Both the position numbers and the translations under genes were made by a program. Shown piece by piece: positions 34,342 to 43,873 of a stretch of DNA of 56,806 nt. This DNA is from an uncultured Rikenella sp. (GTDB taxonomy: Bacteria; Bacteroidota; Bacteroidia; Bacteroidales; Rikenellaceae), in assembly GCA_947627885.1 (NCBI GenBank), contig CANQXP010000009.1:1-56806 (forward strand), written 5' to 3'. Every line of letters begins with the position of its first letter. The stretch's first letter is position 1. The notes below the pieces were generated by a model. It did not search any database, was not told the origin of the DNA, and was given only the letters and a program-made list of their open reading frames with translations.

Positions 34342-35751
34342 ATGCAAAAGCCTAAGATATTCAGCATAATACTGTTGTCCGTCATGTCGCTGCTGGCCGT
34401 GTCCTGCAACAAATCTGCCGAGGACGACTTTTCGGGGCGGGAGGCGCGTCTGGCGCTGGCGCTCCTGACCGGGAACGGCAGCGGCGACCTTGTGCTGAGC
34501 GGTGAAGACGAATTCACCAGCCTGGCTGTCTATATATTCAACAACGATAACGGCGACCTGGAGTTCTCCGAGCTGATCACGGATTTCACCCCGGCTTCGG
34601 CGGCCAGCAGCTATACCCGGTCGGTACACGTGACCCAAGACAAGAAGGCGGTATACGCCATCGCCAACTACGCCGGTCATAGCTTTACGGTAGGGGGGCA
34701 GCCGGTGACCCTCTCGGCGAACACCGCCAAATCGGTGCTCGACGCGCTGGAAGTCTCCGCCACCGATTTTTCGGGCGGCGATATTCCCATGATCGGGAAA
34801 ACGACGGTGGAGATGTCGTCAGTCGCAGTCAACGCTACGATGGAGATGGAGAGGCTCGTGGGGCGCGTGGACGTGCATGTCTATAAAACTTCGGCGCTTA
34901 CGGACGATGTGGTGGAGCTGGTCTCAATCGAGTTTTGCAACCAGGTCGTCAGCAGCAACGTCCAGTACCAGAGCCCGGCGATGCCGACGGGGAGTATATA
35001 CCGGACGGAGACCTATGCGCCTTCGACGGCCAAATACCTCGAAGTGGTGCCGGACGATGCGGTCTACGCGATCCTTGGGCCGGAGGATGCCGAAAAATCT
35101 TTTTACAGTTTCCAGAACCTGTCCGGAGAGAGCGATCCGGGCAACGCGCAGCCCGACGATGCCACGACACCTTATCTGTTGGTCAATGTGAAAGTGAACG
35201 GCGCGCCGGTCACCTACCGCGGCGACCTCCGGAATCTGGCGGGACTGTACGACCTGGAGCGCAACAAGGTTTACCGGGTCAAAGCGCTGATCGGCGAGCC
35301 GACAGGCATGCTCTACCTGCGTATCGACGTGCTGGATTGGGAGACGGAACTTTCGGCGATCACCTATGACCGGATCGCTTCGACCCTGACGGGTGTGGAT
35401 CCGGGGGCCGGGGCCGGCGAGGTATCGCAGTCCCAACCTGCGACCTATGAATTCACCCTCACGGCGCCCGAAGGGGCGGTATGGAGGGCTAACCTCACCA
35501 ACGGACTCGATTTCCGGTTCGTTTCCGGCGGGGGCTTCGTCTCGCAGGGCATAGCGCGCGCGGGGGCCTATACCATACGGATAGAGCCGACGCGGAGTTT
35601 CTCCGCGGCGCAGGATCGCGAGACCCTGTTCTATATCGTCGCCGACGGCAAGAAGGTGACGATCAACCCCGACGGCGCGGGCGGCAGCTTCGACCAGGGG
35701 CGGATGTATCCGGGAACCGAGACGGACATTTTGATCAAACAAATACAATAA
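34342..35751 (+). CDS. Minor fimbrial subunit lipoprotein (Mfa-like)
   Basis: 469 residues. Lipoprotein signal ending LAVSC. Two beta-sandwich domains are suggested: EFTSLAVYIFNNDNGDLEFS and VYAIANYAGHSF in the first, GDLRNLAGLYDLERNKVYRV near 300 in the second, both typical of Mfa/Fim accessory subunits. A C-terminal portion (about 360-469) differs from the major subunit and may be an extra domain. It is likely incorporated near the fimbrial tip; this is inferred from gene order, not sequence. Confidence 0.75.
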   Translation: MQKPKIFSIILLSVMSLLAVSCNKSAEDDFSGREARLALALLTGNGSGDLVLSGEDEFTSLAVYIFNNDNGDLEFSELITDFTPASAASSYTRSVHVTQDKKAVYAIANYAGHSFTVGGQPVTLSANTAKSVLDALEVSATDFSGGDIPMIGKTTVEMSSVAVNATMEMERLVGRVDVHVYKTSALTDDVVELVSIEFCNQVVSSNVQYQSPAMPTGSIYRTETYAPSTAKYLEVVPDDAVYAILGPEDAEKSFYSFQNLSGESDPGNAQPDDATTPYLLVNVKVNGAPVTYRGDLRNLAGLYDLERNKVYRVKALIGEPTGMLYLRIDVLDWETELSAITYDRIASTLTGVDPGAGAGEVSQSQPATYEFTLTAPEGAVWRANLTNGLDFRFVSGGGFVSQGIARAGAYTIRIEPTRSFSAAQDRETLFYIVADGKKVTINPDGAGGSFDQGRMYPGTETDILIKQIQ

Positions 35752-35758
35752 GAGTGTC

Positions 35759-37735
35759 ATGATAAGAAAGCATGCAATATTATCGGCCTTGACGCTGGCT
35801 GCGCTGTTCTTCGCAACCTCGTGTGCGAAGCAGCCCGGCATGGCGGAGCCGGGGGGCACGGGCGGCCTGACCCTTCAGGTCGCCCTGCCGCAGGAGCAGC
35901 TCACGAAGGCGGAAGAGGCGGGTGTCGATGCGTTGAACGAGAATAAGGTCTCCACGCTCGACGTCTTCATATACCGCGACGGGGAGCAGGCTTGCGCCCA
36001 TTACGAGCGGATCGTTCCGCAGGCCGGCATGACCCGGTACGGGATTGAAAAGAGGCAGGGCGCTTTCGTGCAGGACGCCGGATACACGGTTTACGTGGTG
36101 GCGAACGGCGGCGACGCCACTGCCCAGGCGCAAACGCTGGCGGAGCTGAAACAGGCGGTCGTTGCCGAGGCTCTCGACCCGGATGCGGTGCAGGCGGCCT
36201 TGCTGATGGACGGCAAATCGGCGGTGACGATCCTCAACGACGGCACGCAGGCCAATAAGGAGATCGACATCTCGCTCAAGCGCGGCGTGGCCAAGATCCG
36301 GGTGAACCTCACCTATGGCACCGGTTACCAGCCCGTGGGGCAGGTGACCAAGAAACTGGTCAACTACGCCTCCGACAGCCGGGTGCTGGAGGAGGGGGAC
36401 AGCCATACGCCGGCCCTGCTGACCATTCCGGCCTATACCAACGCCGGGACAGTGTCGGGCGATCCGAACCGGATCATCCTCTATTCCTATGCCAACGACT
36501 GGAGCGGCTCGGTGGCCGACGAGACTTTCATCTACCTGAACGTCCCCATACAGAAGGGGGCCGCGACCGAGAACCATTACTACAAGCTGCCGGTCAACTA
36601 CCGTCTGGCGGCCGACGACGGCGACCCGGAACACCTCTACAAACTCAAGCGCAACTACATTTACAACATCACGGCGCATATCAACGGCGACGGCGGGTCG
36701 AGCGCCCCCGAAGCGGTGACGATCGAGAATGTGGATTACCGGGTGGTGGACTGGTCGACCAACGCGGTGGACGTGTGGATCAAGAATATCATGTACCTCT
36801 ACATCGACGAGCAGGATATCCTGATGAACAACATCGGGGAGTACCAGACGGGTTTCCAGTCTTCGTCGGACAACGTGGAGATCAAGAACGTCAAAGTATT
36901 CGTCGAAGGGGCCGAAGTCTCCTCCGCCGGAGTGAGTATTACGCGGCAGCCGTTCGTACACAACGGTTGGATCAAGATCGAAAGCCCGATCCCGGACAAC
37001 TTCGTACCGCGGGTGATCACCTTCGACGTGGAGAACCAGGACCAGATCGTCCAGAGCGTCACGGTGACCCAGTGTCCGCCGATCTGGATCGGCCACATCA
37101 CTTCGCAGGACGTGAGCGGGAGCAAAAACCGGAACATGTACACGGTGAACGTCAAGCAGGCCGACCTGCGGACGATCCCGATGCCCGACCTTGCCCCGCG
37201 GGGCAGCTGGGGCGACGCCCACGTGCGGGGGTATTACCAGGAGCTGACGGGCAAACTCTACACCGGCCCGAACGCCTACAATCCGCAGGACGACGGGCGG
37301 CAGGAGCTGGACTACGGTTACTGCCTGATCGGCTACCCGGCTCTGGACCAGAACGGCTTCACCGATCCGTCCGTCACTAACCGCTGGATGATCTCCCCGA
37401 ACTTCATGTTCGCCTCGCGCGTCTCCTCGTCGGAAGACAAGGTCGATTTCTGGGCGGCGCGGAGCCGGTGCCGGAACTACTCCGAAACGGACACGGACGG
37501 GACCCGCTATACGGGCTGGCGCATACCTACCTACGCCGAAATGCTGCTGCTCGATGTTTTGCAGAACGTCAGCAAGAGCGCGATCAAGGATATCACCGAC
37601 CGGCACCGTTACTGGACGGCCGACCCGGCCAGCAACGCGGCGTTCCGTATCCTGAACCCGGCGGGCGGAGCCAACGGCGAGAACGCCAGCTATGCGGAGG
37701 TGCGCTGCGTGCGCGACATAGACCGCCCGTTATAG
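35759..37735 (+). CDS. Large fimbrial tip-type lipoprotein
   Basis: 658 residues. Lipoprotein signal ending ATSC. The N-terminal half has fimbrillin features (VSTLDVFIYRDGEQ, YTVYVVANGGDA, LKRGVAKIRVNLTYG, LKRNYIYNITAHI). A middle part near 380-440 resembles BACON-like beta domains. The C-terminal third (SYGY-like LDYGYCLIGYP onward, with GTRYTGWRIPTYAEM and a final YAEVRCVRD) resembles DUF1566/formylglycine-type modules seen at fimbrial tips. It lies 7 bp after the previous gene. Adhesive function is plausible but not shown. Confidence 0.7.
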   Translation: MIRKHAILSALTLAALFFATSCAKQPGMAEPGGTGGLTLQVALPQEQLTKAEEAGVDALNENKVSTLDVFIYRDGEQACAHYERIVPQAGMTRYGIEKRQGAFVQDAGYTVYVVANGGDATAQAQTLAELKQAVVAEALDPDAVQAALLMDGKSAVTILNDGTQANKEIDISLKRGVAKIRVNLTYGTGYQPVGQVTKKLVNYASDSRVLEEGDSHTPALLTIPAYTNAGTVSGDPNRIILYSYANDWSGSVADETFIYLNVPIQKGAATENHYYKLPVNYRLAADDGDPEHLYKLKRNYIYNITAHINGDGGSSAPEAVTIENVDYRVVDWSTNAVDVWIKNIMYLYIDEQDILMNNIGEYQTGFQSSSDNVEIKNVKVFVEGAEVSSAGVSITRQPFVHNGWIKIESPIPDNFVPRVITFDVENQDQIVQSVTVTQCPPIWIGHITSQDVSGSKNRNMYTVNVKQADLRTIPMPDLAPRGSWGDAHVRGYYQELTGKLYTGPNAYNPQDDGRQELDYGYCLIGYPALDQNGFTDPSVTNRWMISPNFMFASRVSSSEDKVDFWAARSRCRNYSETDTDGTRYTGWRIPTYAEMLLLDVLQNVSKSAIKDITDRHRYWTADPASNAAFRILNPAGGANGENASYAEVRCVRDIDRPL

Positions 37736-37767
37736 CCATACACATGAGCAATGTATAACAAGAGAGC

Positions 37768-40032
37768 ATGATGAAAACAAGATTTTTAATAATATCGCTT
37801 TTGCTGGCCGCGTTCTTCACCTCCTGTCGCAAGACAGGGCTGGAAACGGAACCCGTGACCAAAGGCGGTGACACCTATCTGGAATTCTCCTATTCGATCC
37901 CCGGCTACACCGAGATCCGGACCCGGGCGAATACCGAAGCGGTGGAGGATATCACCCTGCTGCAATTCGATGCCGACGGCCTGTTCCTGGGCCGCACGGC
38001 CGCCGACCTGCAGACCGGGGCGGGGACGTTCCGGGCTAAGATATCGGGAAGTACCCGGATCGTGCATTTCATCGCCGGATACGACTGGGGCTCGTTTGAC
38101 GAGCGGGCGGCGCTGGGAATGGACGAGCGGACGCTGATCCCGGCCATCGAATCGGACGAGTGGGTGTTGTGGGATCGCGAGACCATCGATAATTTCAGCG
38201 CACCCCCCGCTGTGCGGCTGCTGCGCAACCAGGCCAAGGTCACGGTCGAGATCGACCAGAATCTGCTCGATTTGATGGGCCAGGGGCAGCGGGAACAGTT
38301 CACCATCGAGGGGTTCGCGCTCTACAATTATGCGACCAACGGAACGGTAGCGCCATTCCGGCCGGGCGCGGCGAATCCGTTCGAGTGGTCGGCGGACTAT
38401 CCCACCGTGCCGGCGAGCGTGAACATGAACACCACCACGCCGACCGCGCTCGATACCGAGCCCAAGTACATGTTCGAGAGCCCGAACAGCTACAACGACC
38501 AGACGTTCGTGATTCTCCACGCCGGAGGGGAGTTCAAGAAATACTACAAGATACAGCTGGTCGATAACGAGCTCGACCAGTATCCGATCGTCAGGAACAC
38601 CCATTTCCGGATCAAGATCATAGACTATATCCCGGGGAATATCGGTTCGGGCAGCGTGGAGAGCGCGCTGGGCGCGCCCCCGATCAATAACATCTATGCC
38701 GAGATCATCAAAGAGTCGCCGGAGATTTCCGACGGATCCGACCGGCTGACCGTCAGCCCGATCGTCAACATACTGACCAATCCGGGCGACGGCTCGGCGA
38801 CCCAGCGGCTCGAACTGGACGTCAAGTACGAAAAGAGCAACGTGGTGACCAACGGCGAGATCCGCGACCCGCTGGTGATCGCCGACCCGGACAATATCCT
38901 GGGCAATATCGTCATCGACAAAGGAGCGGGCAAGGTGTACGCCGATGTCCGGGTGGTCGACGAGGGCTTCACGAAGGCGGAGATTCGCATTTCGGCCGGC
39001 GCCCTGTCGCGGATCGTGACGGTCATCTCCTGCGAGAAGTTCACCTTCGACCCGGTGTCGATGCCTTCCGGCGTGAACAAAGGCGATGACAAAACGCTCA
39101 CGTTCAACATACCGGACGACATCCCGGAGGCCTATTTCCCGCTGCAATGCGTCATTACGGCCCGGAACCTGGAGCCGACCAACGCCAGCCGGAACGACCT
39201 GCAGATCCAGTCGAACGCCGACGGAAGCATCAGTTACATCTATAACGCGAAGCAGTCCGGCCCGCAGACGATCTCGTTCCAGAATTCGAGGAACCACAGC
39301 GGCGAGCTGGTGACCATCGGGAACCCGATATTCAAGACCGCCTATATCGGCCCGTCGCTGACGCTGGTCGCCATCAACCGGCAGAATACCACCTATCTTC
39401 AGAACTGCGTCGGGTACGGCGCGGGACAGGAGGCGCTGGTGACTTTCTACATGTCCGAGGACGCCTTCGCGCGGCAGCCGCTGGTGCTGTTCCACACGCC
39501 GAACCTGGCCCCGTCGAACATGAACGGGTTCGACGACGACGGAGGCGGCTGGTATTACTATACGCCGGCAGGGCCGGGCGTGCAGACGGTCAGCTTCAAG
39601 GTGACCGCCGCGAACCTCGACCAGGATGCGGCAGAGAGGACGGTAAGACTGTTCCACGACGATATCAACGTCTACACCTCGCTGACCTACGAGTATTACC
39701 TGACCAATACGGAGTTCCTGCGTCGGCAGTTCAAGCGGGCGAACCACGCGACCCTGCTGGGGAACGGCAAGGAGCTGTACGTGATCAGCGGCTATGCCCT
39801 GCGGCACGACACCCACGACCCGTTGAACCAGGGAAAGACGGGCCGCATCGAGGCGGAAGCGGTCGGCAGCGGGATCGCCCACGGCTGGCGCCAGTGGTAT
39901 ATGATTCCCGGCACGCGCCTGGACCACATGCTCTATTTCGAGATCGACGAGAGCAGCGACCGCCGTGCCACGCGCGAACTGCGCCGGATCATGAAGGAGA
40001 CTTCGAGCGTCATCACGCTCCGCGCGGAGTAA
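37768..40032 (+). CDS. Fimbrial accessory lipoprotein (DUF4906-like)
   Basis: 754 residues. Start is a double ATG; lipoprotein signal ending FFTSC. Fimbrillin-like strands appear at EDITLLQFDADGLFLGR and VRLLRNQAKVTVEI, followed by NTHFRIKIIDYIPG and repeated Ig-like regions (about 350-560). The last 150 residues contain SGYALRHDTHDP and GRIEAEAVGSGI. The organisation matches large DUF4906-type proteins found with Mfa fimbriae. It may be a tip or shaft-associated component. Confidence 0.6.
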   Translation: MMKTRFLIISLLLAAFFTSCRKTGLETEPVTKGGDTYLEFSYSIPGYTEIRTRANTEAVEDITLLQFDADGLFLGRTAADLQTGAGTFRAKISGSTRIVHFIAGYDWGSFDERAALGMDERTLIPAIESDEWVLWDRETIDNFSAPPAVRLLRNQAKVTVEIDQNLLDLMGQGQREQFTIEGFALYNYATNGTVAPFRPGAANPFEWSADYPTVPASVNMNTTTPTALDTEPKYMFESPNSYNDQTFVILHAGGEFKKYYKIQLVDNELDQYPIVRNTHFRIKIIDYIPGNIGSGSVESALGAPPINNIYAEIIKESPEISDGSDRLTVSPIVNILTNPGDGSATQRLELDVKYEKSNVVTNGEIRDPLVIADPDNILGNIVIDKGAGKVYADVRVVDEGFTKAEIRISAGALSRIVTVISCEKFTFDPVSMPSGVNKGDDKTLTFNIPDDIPEAYFPLQCVITARNLEPTNASRNDLQIQSNADGSISYIYNAKQSGPQTISFQNSRNHSGELVTIGNPIFKTAYIGPSLTLVAINRQNTTYLQNCVGYGAGQEALVTFYMSEDAFARQPLVLFHTPNLAPSNMNGFDDDGGGWYYYTPAGPGVQTVSFKVTAANLDQDAAERTVRLFHDDINVYTSLTYEYYLTNTEFLRRQFKRANHATLLGNGKELYVISGYALRHDTHDPLNQGKTGRIEAEAVGSGIAHGWRQWYMIPGTRLDHMLYFEIDESSDRRATRELRRIMKETSSVITLRAE

Positions 40033-40134
40033 CGTCCGGTCGCGATGCACGATAACCGCACCGGCGGAACAACATGAACAGGGACCGGTCGCCGCCCGCG
40101 GGTGACGGCCGGTAATTAAATCAAAGAAAATCCA

Positions 40135-40704
40135 ATGAAGAAAAGAATTCTCTTTTTGTTCGCTTTGGCCGTGACGGCGGTTTCTGCCAGTGCCCAACGG
40201 GTCGCGCTGAAGAACAACATCGTCTACGACGCGCTGCTGACGCCCAACCTGGGCCTCGAACTGGGGCTGGGCCGGGCCACGACCCTCGACCTGTCGGGAA
40301 ATTACAACTGGTTCAAAAAAAGCAGCGGCAAGATGTTCAAGCACTGGCTGGTGCAACCCGAATTCCGGTTCTGGCTCTGCGAGCGGTTCAACGGGCACTT
40401 TTTCGGCGTCCACGCCCTCGGCGGGGAATACAATATCAACAAGATTAAGCTCCCCTTCGGGCTGGCCAAGGACGGCAAAGACCACCGTTACGACGGTTGG
40501 TACGCCGGGGGCGGGGTGAGCTACGGCTACCAGTGGATGCTCTCCCGCAAGTGGAGCATCGAGGCGACCGTGGGCGTGGGATACGTGCGGTTCAATTACG
40601 ATAAGTACCCCTGCTACGACTGCGGCCGGAAGATCGAGTCCGGGAACAAAAATTATTTCGGCCCCACGAAGCTGGGCGTGAACGTGATATTCGTAATTAA
40701 CTGA
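40135..40704 (+). CDS. DUF3575 outer-membrane-type protein
   Basis: 189 residues with a signal peptide ending SASAQ. DUF3575 features: VALKNNIVYDALLTPNLGLE, the WLVQPEFRFWLCERFNGHF region, GWYAGGGVSYGYQW, and YDKYPCYDCGRKI with a CxxC-like pair near the end. Probably a small beta-barrel in the outer membrane. DUF3575 with DUF3868 is a standing partner pair of Bacteroidales fimbrial loci. A decayed relative of this gene is at 53243-53440. It is separated from the next gene by 17 bp. Confidence 0.88.
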   Translation: MKKRILFLFALAVTAVSASAQRVALKNNIVYDALLTPNLGLELGLGRATTLDLSGNYNWFKKSSGKMFKHWLVQPEFRFWLCERFNGHFFGVHALGGEYNINKIKLPFGLAKDGKDHRYDGWYAGGGVSYGYQWMLSRKWSIEATVGVGYVRFNYDKYPCYDCGRKIESGNKNYFGPTKLGVNVIFVIN

Positions 40705-40721
40705 TATAACCTGAATCCCTG

Positions 40722-42140
40722 ATGAAAAGATACGTAATCCTGATCTTATCGCTGCTCTTTACGGCCGACCTGTGGGCCGGTGCGCCGGAAAAGCTGACCG
40801 TGGAGAATACCAAGGTGCGCAAGGTGGACGAAACGGTGGAGGTGTCGTTCGACGTGCGGATCGACAAGTTGAACCGAAATTACCAGGTCGTGCTGACCCC
40901 GGTGCTCTACAACGGGTCGAACCGGCAGGCGCTTGATCCGGTCGTCATCACCGGCAACAGGCGCAACCTCTACGAGATCCGCAACCGGATGACCGGCGAC
41001 AACGGCTACATTGTCAAAAGCAAATCGCCGCGAACCTTCAACTATGTCACCGTCGTTCCTTACCGGGAGTGGATGAGCACCGTCTCGCTCTCGCTGGGGC
41101 AGGTCGTGACCGGCTGCTGCGACGAGCAGGCCAAACCGAGCCGCACGCTGGCCGCCGACAAGCTCCTCTATTACGAGATCACGCCGGCTTTCAACCGGGA
41201 ACCGTTGCAGTACAAGCTCACCGAGTTGGAGAAATATTCGCTCGAAAACCCGTTCCTGCACCCCGTCGAGGATTACCCGAACCGTTACGACATCCTGTTC
41301 AACGAGCGGGACAAAGGGACGGCCGTAGTCCACTTTACGGTGGGTTCGCACGTGATCGATATGGACATTCCGGGGAACCGGGAGCTGCTCGATGCGGTGG
41401 GCAGGGCGTTCAAACTGATCATCGACGACCCGAACGCGTCGCTCAAGCGGGTGATGATCGCCGGATACGCTTCGCCGGAAGGCACGCTGGCCTACAATAC
41501 GGCCCTGGCCCGGCGCCGCGCCGAGTCGTTCAAGAAATACCTGTTGGACAACCTCGATATGCCGCGCGACGAGAGCCTGTTCGAACTATACAACGGCCGC
41601 GAGGACTGGGAGGGCCTGCGCAGGCAGGTGGCCGCCTCGGACATGGAATACCGCCAGGAAGTGCTGGACATTATCGACGCCTACACCATGGAGCAGGAGG
41701 AGCGGAAGACCAAACTCAAACAGCTCGCGGGCGGCCAGCCTTACGCCTACATGCTGAAGAATTTCTACCCTCCGCTGCGTAACGCGGGCTATTTGCAGGT
41801 CTATTACGACATCGACCGTACCGCCTCGATCGCGACGGCCGTTAAGGACGAGCAGGGCCGTACCACCTGGGTCGATCCCAACAGTCCTGAGAATATCGGG
41901 GTGACGTTGGTCAACAAGGCGATGGAGTATATGATCGCGGGCGACTACGATGCGGCGCTGAGGGAACTGGAGAGCCAGAAAGATAATCCCGCTGCGTTCA
42001 ATTACATTGGGGTCTGTTACATGACCAAGGGGGATTACGGCCGGGCCGAGGAGTACCTCAGGAAAGCGGAAGCGGCCGGCGATCCGTACGCTCCGGTCAA
42101 CCTGGAGCATATCCGGCAGGCCAGACGGATCGAGTTTTAA
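40722..42140 (+). CDS. DUF3868 / OmpA-like protein with TPR-like tail
   Basis: 472 residues with a signal peptide ending DLWAG. The N-terminal DUF3868 domain (TVENTKVRKVDETVEVSFDV, then LTPVLYNGSNRQALDPVVI) is followed by an OmpA-type peptidoglycan-binding-like segment near 230-290 (MIAGYASPEGTLAYNTALAR) and a short helical repeat region at the end (AFNYIGVCYMTKGDYGRAEE). It pairs with DUF3575 at the end of the fimbrial operon and probably helps place or stabilise the fimbrial anchor in the envelope. A strong terminator follows 47 bp after the stop. Confidence 0.87.
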   Translation: MKRYVILILSLLFTADLWAGAPEKLTVENTKVRKVDETVEVSFDVRIDKLNRNYQVVLTPVLYNGSNRQALDPVVITGNRRNLYEIRNRMTGDNGYIVKSKSPRTFNYVTVVPYREWMSTVSLSLGQVVTGCCDEQAKPSRTLAADKLLYYEITPAFNREPLQYKLTELEKYSLENPFLHPVEDYPNRYDILFNERDKGTAVVHFTVGSHVIDMDIPGNRELLDAVGRAFKLIIDDPNASLKRVMIAGYASPEGTLAYNTALARRRAESFKKYLLDNLDMPRDESLFELYNGREDWEGLRRQVAASDMEYRQEVLDIIDAYTMEQEERKTKLKQLAGGQPYAYMLKNFYPPLRNAGYLQVYYDIDRTASIATAVKDEQGRTTWVDPNSPENIGVTLVNKAMEYMIAGDYDAALRELESQKDNPAAFNYIGVCYMTKGDYGRAEEYLRKAEAAGDPYAPVNLEHIRQARRIEF

Positions 42141-42187
42141 GTTTCCGGGCGTGAACGCCTGACGGATGCTTTTTCGAAATGCAGTTT

Positions 42188-42231
42188 AGGGTGGGGTGTC
42201 GGCTTAAGTGCCGGCGCCCCGCCCTGCTTTT
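42188..42231 (+). terminator. Terminator of the fimbrial operon
   Basis: 16-bp stem with three G-T pairs (42188-42203 with 42210-42225), 6-base loop, then GCTTTTA. Confidence 0.85.
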
Positions 42232-42328
42232 ATATCCCCGGTAAGCGGGGCCGAAAACCTGTGTAAGTCCGGAGCAGGATCACGGCATCCGACGGCATCG
42301 GAATCCCCGCTCTTGTGAATGTACCTTA

Positions 42329-43288
42329 TTATTTTATCCGAAACAGTCTGTTTTTATAATCCAGGATCACCGTATGGTCTAGGAAATAGGCATTTCCGGT
42401 CAGTCCCCAGACATTCAGGGAATTATAAATGTCGTTCCACAGCCCCTCCTTGTCGTAATAAACCGTTCCATTTTGGAAGGCCTTTCCTCCCAGTTCAATG
42501 GGTTTCGTTACTTCCAGCCCGTAAAAGGTTACCTCGCGTCCCCACCACAGAGGCCCGCTCAAAGAGTCGGTGACGACCGAATCAGATATTTCGAAGGCCC
42601 TTTCCCTGGAAGTCGCCAGCGGGAATGGACTGGAACCCGTATCGAACATCACCTGGCATGCTTTGCCGTCGATGCGGAACGGAAGTTTGATGATCCCGTT
42701 GTCCAATTCAAATTTCCCGGCCGGTAATTTTTCATATTTGGCGGGCAAATTGTCGGACACGGCGAGCCGGCATGATTTGTAGTCGATGATCAGGACTTTG
42801 TCCTGAAATATATCAGGAGCGATCGTCCCGACATGAATAGGCTTGTTTGAACGGATGGAATCCTTGGGGATTTTGTCTCCAAAATTTGGACGATGCCAAA
42901 CATCGGCTTGGAGGGCTACAGGCCCCAGTTGAAGGTCCACATCCCTGAACAGGGCATTGGGGGCGCTCTCGAAAGAGCCTAACTTGCCGACTAAAGCGCC
43001 CGATTTCTCGATATAAGGCTTCAGGGGATTTCCGTAAAATTGGGTCTCCGTCGTCCCCAGATCCAACTGCATGGAAAAGTTATCCGGTAAGTCTTCTATC
43101 TTCACGGGAACGTAGAGATACGCTTTCCCGATATACTGTTCCGAAATGGTATCGCCCTCCCAATAGAACGGGATCCATTGCAGGGATTGCTTTTGCGAAT
43201 GGTTTCCGGCGAGGGTGGCTGTTAAGGGGAGAGGTATTAAAATCAGGAAAGAGAGGAGGGTAAATATCCTCCGGTGATATTTCTTCAT
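42329..43288 (-). CDS. Exported retropepsin-like aspartyl protease family protein
   Basis: 319 residues with an N-terminal signal peptide (about 27 residues). Two D-x-G-[ST]-type elements are visible, LDLGTTET near residue 75 and FDTGSSPF near 215, as in two-lobed or duplicated aspartyl-protease-like folds. The first has Leu in place of Thr/Ser, so only the second looks canonical. It ends YFLDHTVILDYKNRLFRIK, the usual tail for this group in Bacteroidetes. A single gene with convergent orientation to the fimbrial operon; its target is unknown. Confidence 0.7.
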   Translation of the reverse strand: MKKYHRRIFTLLSFLILIPLPLTATLAGNHSQKQSLQWIPFYWEGDTISEQYIGKAYLYVPVKIEDLPDNFSMQLDLGTTETQFYGNPLKPYIEKSGALVGKLGSFESAPNALFRDVDLQLGPVALQADVWHRPNFGDKIPKDSIRSNKPIHVGTIAPDIFQDKVLIIDYKSCRLAVSDNLPAKYEKLPAGKFELDNGIIKLPFRIDGKACQVMFDTGSSPFPLATSRERAFEISDSVVTDSLSGPLWWGREVTFYGLEVTKPIELGGKAFQNGTVYYDKEGLWNDIYNSLNVWGLTGNAYFLDHTVILDYKNRLFRIK

Positions 43289-43873
43289 GGTCGTTCGAGC
43301 TGTTAAAGCGTAAAAATATCACTTATTTATTCTTTATCCATTTGTAACGGATTATAAGATTTTGCTATCTACTTATTTTTATTGACTTGGTTAGAAAATC
43401 TCGCAAATGACTTTTCTTTCTTTTTTACTTTTTGCAAAGTATTATGTGAATTTTATGTTCCAAAATTAGGGAGGAACATATTGCCAAAATCACGAAAAAC
43501 TCCGAGTTGGCCATGTAAATGCAATATCTCAAAGAGCAGATTAATATCTTCGCCTAAAGGGGCGGGAACCGTTTTATGCAAATTAATAGAAAAGGATACA
43601 AAAACTCATATCAAATACTATTAAAAAATCCTTGTATATCCATAAAATAACGGCCCATTTTTATTGAGCCGTTTTCGTGTGATGGGCGGCCAGATACTGC
43701 AAAACTCGTCATTGACCTCGGAAGCCACCTCACTTTCCAGATTGTGATATCTCCATATGATTTCGTATGCCGAAAACTCATTGCTTATTAAAACCCATAG
43801 CGTTTTTGCTTCGCTAAGAGCTAAAATATGCTTTTGGTTGAAAATTTGCAAGATACAACAGTAAACGAATGAT
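43289..43873. other. AT-rich gap at the left edge of the ligase cassette
   Basis: 585 bp, visibly lower in GC than the surroundings. It contains one of two 16-bp direct repeats (43443-43458). Two short frames exist: a plus frame 43382-43624 with no recognisable domain, and a minus frame 43621-43851 that has only a TTG start. Neither is accepted as a gene. No integrase or clear promoter was seen. Confidence 0.4.
43443..43458 (+). repeat. Left 16-bp direct repeat (possible attachment-site trace)
   Basis: TATGTGAATTTTATGT, identical to 48328-48343. The pair encloses the lower-GC ligase cassette, and the right copy lies 52 bp from a tRNA gene. A 16-bp match in AT-rich DNA can occur by chance in a window this size. 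Confidence 0.4.

Noticed and set aside
37786-40485. 899-residue open frame antisense to fimbrial genes
   Set aside because: Same bias artefact; no domain, and the plus strand carries convincing lipoproteins.
43621-43851. 76-residue minus-strand ORF before the ligase operon
   Set aside because: Needs a TTG start, has no internal Met, and shows no recognisable domain in AT-rich DNA.
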